Origin: Promethearchaeota archaeon
GTDB lineage: Archaea; Asgardarchaeota; Lokiarchaeia; Sigyniarchaeales; SOKP01
Direction of reading: 5' to 3'
Assembly: GCA_019894975.1 (NCBI GenBank)
Contig: JAGXNO010000011.1
Location: 16,480-80,479, forward strand
Length of the DNA stretch: 64,000 nt
In this document: positions 60,670 through 64,000 of the stretch, piece by piece
Numbering within the stretch: the stretch's first letter is position 1
How the letters are laid out: each line of letters starts with the position of its first letter
Position numbers and translations under genes: made by a program
The notes under the pieces: generated by a model
Databases searched by the model: none
Told to the model about the DNA's origin: nothing
Seen by the model: the letters and a program-made list of their open reading frames with translations, nothing else

Positions 60670-61464
60670 CTACTTATGTCGTTTTAGAAAATCTAATATG
60701 ATATTTGATAAGGCGTCTGACTCTGATAATATTGTCATATGATTAGCATTTGGGATAATCGATAATTCTGCGTTTGGAATCAACCGGTAAATCCGTAGTG
60801 GATCCTCAAGAGGAATGCTACCATCACGATCTCCATGAAAAATAAGTGTTGGTACTGAAATCTTGGCTAATCTTTCACCTGGAAATTCATCAGGATTAGT
60901 CCACATCTTTGATATATTGACTAATAGTTCCTTCCAATAATTTGGTCCATAGACTGATGAATGTAGTACGCTCAAGAGTGGGGGGAATTGAGGCCATTTC
61001 TCTTCAAATTTTTCAAAATCAACATCTCCAGGGCTATTAAATCCCATCTCCTTATTACTATTTGTATAAAGTTCTGATATCTCGCATAGAACCCCTCCAG
61101 CAACAAGAGCTCTAGATGCGTCGGGATAATTGATACCAATTTCTAACGCAATCTGTCCACCATCACTATAGCCGACAACAAATGGATGATCAAGATCTAA
61201 TTCCTTGATTAGGGCAATGATATCATCACACATCAGTTTATAACTAAGCTTACCAGTAGGATTGTTAGATTTCCCGTGACCCCTGGAATCAGGAGCAATA
61301 ACTCTGAACTTTGAACTAAGAATTGGAAGATAGGAGCCCCAATTTAACTGTGCGTTAACAAGTCCTCCATGAAGTAAAATTATGGGTATTCCTCTTCCAT
61401 AGTCCTCATAATACATTTGTATTCCATTGATTTCCGCATACTTACCTTCATTGTCTTTACTCAA
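60670..61464 (-). CDS. Alpha/beta hydrolase
   Basis: This 264-residue alpha/beta hydrolase has ILLHGGLVNAQLNWG as oxyanion region, the nucleophile in VVGYSDGGQIALE, the acid in FHGDRDGSIPLED and the histidine in NANHMTILSES. It resembles peroxidase-like or esterase-type hydrolases such as those of 3-oxoadipate lactone processing. The substrate is unknown. It is not closely related to the alpha/beta hydrolase at 49647-50471. Confidence 0.88.
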   Translation of the reverse strand: MSKDNEGKYAEINGIQMYYEDYGRGIPIILLHGGLVNAQLNWGSYLPILSSKFRVIAPDSRGHGKSNNPTGKLSYKLMCDDIIALIKELDLDHPFVVGYSDGGQIALEIGINYPDASRALVAGGVLCEISELYTNSNKEMGFNSPGDVDFEKFEEKWPQFPPLLSVLHSSVYGPNYWKELLVNISKMWTNPDEFPGERLAKISVPTLIFHGDRDGSIPLEDPLRIYRLIPNAELSIIPNANHMTILSESDALSNIILDFLKRHK

Positions 61465-61744
61465 TACAATTACCCTCAGAATTAGTTTCTATATGATCCT
61501 CAGATCTAATAAATATAATTACCATTTAATATTGCTCTTTTTTCTTGTTTTATGGTATACATCTTTATAATATATTTTAATATCATATTTAATTAAAGTG
61601 GGCAAAATCATCGTGAAATTATTTCTTTTTTAATATCTACATTACCTAAACGATGAATTATTTACAAATAAATAACAACTATATGATTAATTTTCTACGT
61701 AAACCTTAAATTTTTTCTATATTAGTTTTAACATAATTGTAAAA

Positions 61745-61757
61745 GCAATTTAATTGC
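61745..61757. promoter_or_regulatory. Palindrome before the thioesterase gene
   Basis: GCAATT-T-AATTGC is a perfect 13-nt palindrome 31 nt before the ATG at 61789. A dimeric repressor could bind there and block transcription or start of translation. It could also be chance. Confidence 0.3.
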
Positions 61758-61773
61758 ATAAACTTAAATTATT

Positions 61774-61780
61774 GAGGAGG
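61774..61780 (+). promoter_or_regulatory. Strong Shine-Dalgarno sequence GAGGAGG
   Basis: GAGGAGG lies 8 nt before the ATG at 61789. It is the strongest ribosome binding site seen in the window and fixes the start of the thioesterase gene over the overlapping frame that starts at 61754. Confidence 0.6.
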
Positions 61781-61788
61781 AAATCACG

Positions 61789-62244
61789 ATGGAAGGTAAA
61801 GCATTTCAAGATACATGGCCGGAATGGGGTTCTAACTGTTGGGGTTGTGGACGAAATAATGAACACGGTTTGCAGATTAAAAGCTATTGGGAAGGCGACG
61901 AGGCTGTATGCACATGGCAACCGAAAAAATATCATGAAGCGTACATGGGGGCTTTATGTGGTGGGATTATTGCCACAATTATTGATTGCCATTGTACAAA
62001 TACAGCAATAGCAGCAGCGTATAAAGCAGCGGGGAGAGAGTTAGGTACTGAACCCATTCTTAAGTACGCTACAGGCTCTATCTATATTAAACTTCTACGT
62101 CCAGCACGAATAAGAAAACCTATCACTTTACGAGCAAGTATTAAAGAAATGAAAAAATCGAAAATTACTGTCTCTTGTTCTCTATACTATCAAAAGAAAT
62201 TATGTGCTTCTGGTGAGATTGTTGTGATAAATTTAGATCGGTGA
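61789..62244 (+). CDS. Hot-dog fold thioesterase (PaaI-like)
   Basis: This 151-residue hot-dog fold protein opens with SNCWGCGRNNEHGLQI, the typical C-x-x-C-G-x-x-N-x-x-G-L start of the acyl-CoA thioesterase group, and has ALCGGIIATIIDCHCTNTA, the central helix with the catalytic-type aspartate, then YIKLLRPARIRKPITLRA. It would hydrolyse an acyl-CoA thioester, possibly in the same metabolism as the crotonase. The start is ATG 61789. Confidence 0.85.
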   Translation: MEGKAFQDTWPEWGSNCWGCGRNNEHGLQIKSYWEGDEAVCTWQPKKYHEAYMGALCGGIIATIIDCHCTNTAIAAAYKAAGRELGTEPILKYATGSIYIKLLRPARIRKPITLRASIKEMKKSKITVSCSLYYQKKLCASGEIVVINLDR

Positions 62245-62288
62245 ACTTCTAGAATCTTCGTGAAAGCTGAGTTTCACGATCTGTTCAC
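62241..62288 (+). other. Nested hairpin at the 3' end of the thioesterase gene
   Basis: An inner stem TCGTGAAA (62258-62265) with TTTCACGA (62272-62279) encloses a 6-nt loop. An outer stem GTGAAC (62241-62246) with GTTCAC (62283-62288) surrounds it. The structure overlaps the stop codon at 62242-62244 and is not followed by a T-run. It could stabilise the 3' end of the mRNA or act in regulation. Confidence 0.4.
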
Positions 62289-62413
62289 AATATCTCTGAA
62301 TTACCCCAGTATTATGTTAATAATATTGATTTAATATTTCATAATTTATTGAAATCACTTTGAATCTGGTAGAAATAATTATAAATGTATAAATAATACT
62401 TTTAAACGACCTC

Positions 62414-63142
62414 ATGTATGAAATTTCTAATATGAAAATAAGAGAAGCTTATTCTAATATTGCGAAATCTTCAATAAAGCCTATTTTAGTAAGATTATCT
62501 GAACATCTTGTGTTTCTGCCTAGTTTTTTGATTTTTATTCAAACTGTAACTTTAGTTATAATTCTTAATTCTGTCCCAGATTATCCAAGGTTAGCAATTT
62601 GGGGAAATCCTGATTTACTAATAGAACACCATCGACTTAAGATTCAGAATTTTATTATTCAAATTTATTTGCCAATTGTAGTAATAAGCATAATTCTAAT
62701 ATCAATTGGACTTTTCCTCAATATGTATAAGAGATTTATCAAATTAGGACAGTCAAGACAAATATCTGATAATGAAATAAGCAAACGAAAAATTATAATA
62801 AAGCAAAGAGGAGTAAAATATTTAATTCAAAATGATTTAACGACTGTCCCCTATAAACCTCGCTTTAGATTGATACATTTCCCCATTATTGTTTTTATTA
62901 TTTTTACTGGTATTCTAGCTTCTATAAGTAATGAATCAGGTTTTAATTCGAATAAAACATTTAATTTCATTATTCAAAATTATATACCAGTTGTTATTCT
63001 ATGCTGGATTGCATTTTCTGTTCTTTTCTTAATCACTAATTTAAGAAAAAAGCTAAGCAATGTTAACATTAAGAGATTAAAAAAAAGAAATTATTATATG
63101 AAAATATCCTTGATAAATTTAGGTAAGGTAAATCCGATATAG
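62414..63142 (+). CDS. Four-helix membrane protein of unknown function
   Basis: This 242-residue protein has about four predicted membrane helices (residues about 33-55, 80-103, 155-170 and 193-215). Between the second and third lies a basic cytoplasmic segment (RFIKLGQSRQISDNEISKRK). No family was recognised. Its 3' end overlaps the convergent membrane protein gene by 49 bp (63094-63142). Confidence 0.5.
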   Translation: MYEISNMKIREAYSNIAKSSIKPILVRLSEHLVFLPSFLIFIQTVTLVIILNSVPDYPRLAIWGNPDLLIEHHRLKIQNFIIQIYLPIVVISIILISIGLFLNMYKRFIKLGQSRQISDNEISKRKIIIKQRGVKYLIQNDLTTVPYKPRFRLIHFPIIVFIIFTGILASISNESGFNSNKTFNFIIQNYIPVVILCWIAFSVLFLITNLRKKLSNVNIKRLKKRNYYMKISLINLGKVNPI

Positions 63143-63822
63143 AAACACACCGAACTGACAATTACAAATATTCTTGCTAACAGGATTGATATTTCAGTGG
63201 GGCTCTCAGCAGCAATTACATCGATAATAGTCCCAATTGTAAATGTAAGAAAGGCTATTATCAAGAATTTTCCTTTTAATTTAATTTCCTCTTCACTTGA
63301 TTTAATACTTGCTCTTGCAAATAGAAATCCTGTAATAAGGAATAATGCGATCGAAAAGAGCAGATAAATCTGTACCCAAATTGCCCATTCCACTACGAAT
63401 GCACTTTGTTGAGTACCAATCAAATCTGGATCGATGAAAAAAACTATTAAGAAAGCAATTTCAAACATCACAGATTCAACGATAAAAAAAATCAATAACT
63501 CCTTCTTGAATTGTTTGAAAAGAAGATTTGTGAAACAGTAAGCCCAAGTAATGTGAATCGGTGCGATAAAGGCGTTAGCTAGAAAGAAGTAAAGAGGTGT
63601 ATTTAATTCCACATCCGCGATGGTTACCAGAAGAAATTGTAGTGCATCTGACCAATAAGGACTTGCTAAGAAAATCCATGTAATTCCAACTAACAGAAGT
63701 TCTATCTTTTTATGTTCTCTGTATTTTAGTGCGATAAATAGACCTAAAATTGTAGATATTACTACTGAAGCGAACGTAAAACTTCCATAAAAGATTTCAA
63801 ATGGAGATAATTGTGCTAGCAT
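63094..63822 (-). CDS. Seven-helix membrane protein of unknown function
   Basis: This 242-residue protein has seven predicted membrane helices, similar in layout to the 227-residue protein at 34779-35462 but with no clear sequence identity. Short loops, one acidic loop (KIELLL... between helices 1 and 2) and an FARASIKSSEEEIKLKGK cytoplasmic segment are visible. It could be a sensor-like protein. No family is recognised. It is convergent with and overlaps the 62414 gene. Confidence 0.55.
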   Translation of the reverse strand: MLAQLSPFEIFYGSFTFASVVISTILGLFIALKYREHKKIELLLVGITWIFLASPYWSDALQFLLVTIADVELNTPLYFFLANAFIAPIHITWAYCFTNLLFKQFKKELLIFFIVESVMFEIAFLIVFFIDPDLIGTQQSAFVVEWAIWVQIYLLFSIALFLITGFLFARASIKSSEEEIKLKGKFLIIAFLTFTIGTIIDVIAAESPTEISILLARIFVIVSSVCFYIGFTLPKFIKDIFI

Positions 63823-63920
63823 GATAATCCAAAATAATTAAAATCTAAAAAATACACCTATTTTTCACATTTTACGTGTTAGTATAAAGAATTTTTATTC
63901 GGATCTTTTCTTTCCCTTTT

Positions 63921-64000
63921 CTAATTTTTTTTTACTTTTAAGGATGATCGAGGTGGTGCTCTATAAAATTTAGCAGCGGGATATCCAAGAATCATAATTC
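63921..64000 (-). CDS. Possible C-terminal fragment of a gene cut by the window edge
   Basis: On the minus strand a frame entering from the right edge reads IMILGYPAAKFYRAPPRSS, then LKVKKN before TAG at 63923-63921. Only 26 codons are inside the window. The sequence looks protein-like and ends in a basic tail, but no family can be named. Confidence 0.3.
   Translation of the reverse strand, partial: IMILGYPAAKFYRAPPRSSLKVKKN

Larger units (their letters stand above)
61465..61788. other. AT-rich intergenic region of 324 nt
   Basis: No gene or RNA is recognised. This spacer separates the minus-strand hydrolase from the plus-strand thioesterase and must carry both promoters. Several TATA-like stretches are present, and the base composition is too AT-rich to choose one. 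Notable elements near the right end are the 13-bp palindrome at 61745-61757 and the ribosome binding site at 61774-61780. Confidence 0.5.

Noticed and set aside
61754..62011. Plus-strand 85-codon frame overlapping the thioesterase
   Set aside because: The frame starting at ATG 61789 has the strong ribosome site and the clear hot-dog motifs.
1..64000. tRNA or rRNA genes
   Set aside because: I looked for T-arm-like sequences and GC-rich islands in the intergenic regions on both strands and saw no convincing candidate. A covariance-model search would be decisive.
1..64000. CRISPR arrays, insertion sequences or prophage genes
   Set aside because: No regularly spaced repeats, transposase, integrase or phage structural genes were seen.

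Overview
The window is low-GC archaeal chromosome with tightly packed genes. The archaeal assignment rests on RadA, an A-type (A1Ao) ATP synthase operon, a tRNA-splicing endonuclease (EndA), a Memo-family AmrB protein, PurS and standalone PurQ/PurL, and TATA-box promoters. Many multi-membrane proteins of unknown function, zinc-ribbon membrane proteins and 2-hydroxyacyl-CoA dehydratase genes point to an anaerobe, most plausibly an Asgard archaeon of the Lokiarchaeia type. That rank is an inference, because no rRNA or classic eukaryotic signature protein is present.

Layout. 1-7.3 kb: an edge-truncated possible RNA methyltransferase, a GH57 branching enzyme, a degenerate phosphomutase, RadA, two tandem OsmC proteins and a YdjM-like membrane protein. 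7.3-11.3 kb: PfkB kinase, coiled-coil protein and AmrB on the minus strand, with endA divergent. 11.3-23.4 kb: the ATP synthase operon in the order K-C-H-F-E-A-B-D-I, followed by a zinc-ribbon membrane protein and a second A subunit; a PhoU-like gene lies upstream. 23.6-32.5 kb: crotonase, VIT1-like transporter, and a 2-hydroxyacyl-CoA dehydratase set (activator, small subunit, two paralogous large subunits) with a GGCT-like protein and a glutamine amidotransferase. 33-41.4 kb: a GH13 enzyme and an amino-sugar block (left-handed beta-helix protein, GlmS, NagB, GlmM). 41.4-50.9 kb: a possible HdrB relic, MFS transporter, YgbA-like protein, and an AGPS-like flavoprotein / Fe-S protein / FGGY kinase operon. 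50.9-56 kb: purine genes purC, purS, purQ and purL. 56-64 kb: a glycine/arginine-rich zinc-ribbon membrane protein paired with a CBS membrane protein, then HAD phosphatase, PyrE, hydrolase, hot-dog thioesterase and membrane proteins.

The most striking signal is in the dehydratase activator. Its two halves are intact and in the same frame but are separated by an in-frame TAA. The interruption falls inside the conserved MNDKCAAGTG motif. A 30-nt segment (25791-25820) folds as a 9-bp hairpin, then a 3-nt bulge, a 4-bp helix and a second 3-nt bulge, as in the bulge-helix-bulge substrate of EndA. Removing exactly 30 nt, by cutting after the second base of each bulge, restores MNDKC. This looks like a very short archaeal mRNA intron, and endA itself lies 15 kb away in the same window.

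Two genes also appear to lack ATG/GTG/TTG starts. A YdjM-like protein can begin at ATA, and ATP synthase subunit E at ATT. Each candidate sits behind a Shine-Dalgarno-like sequence, and each extension restores conserved N-terminal sequence that would otherwise be missing.
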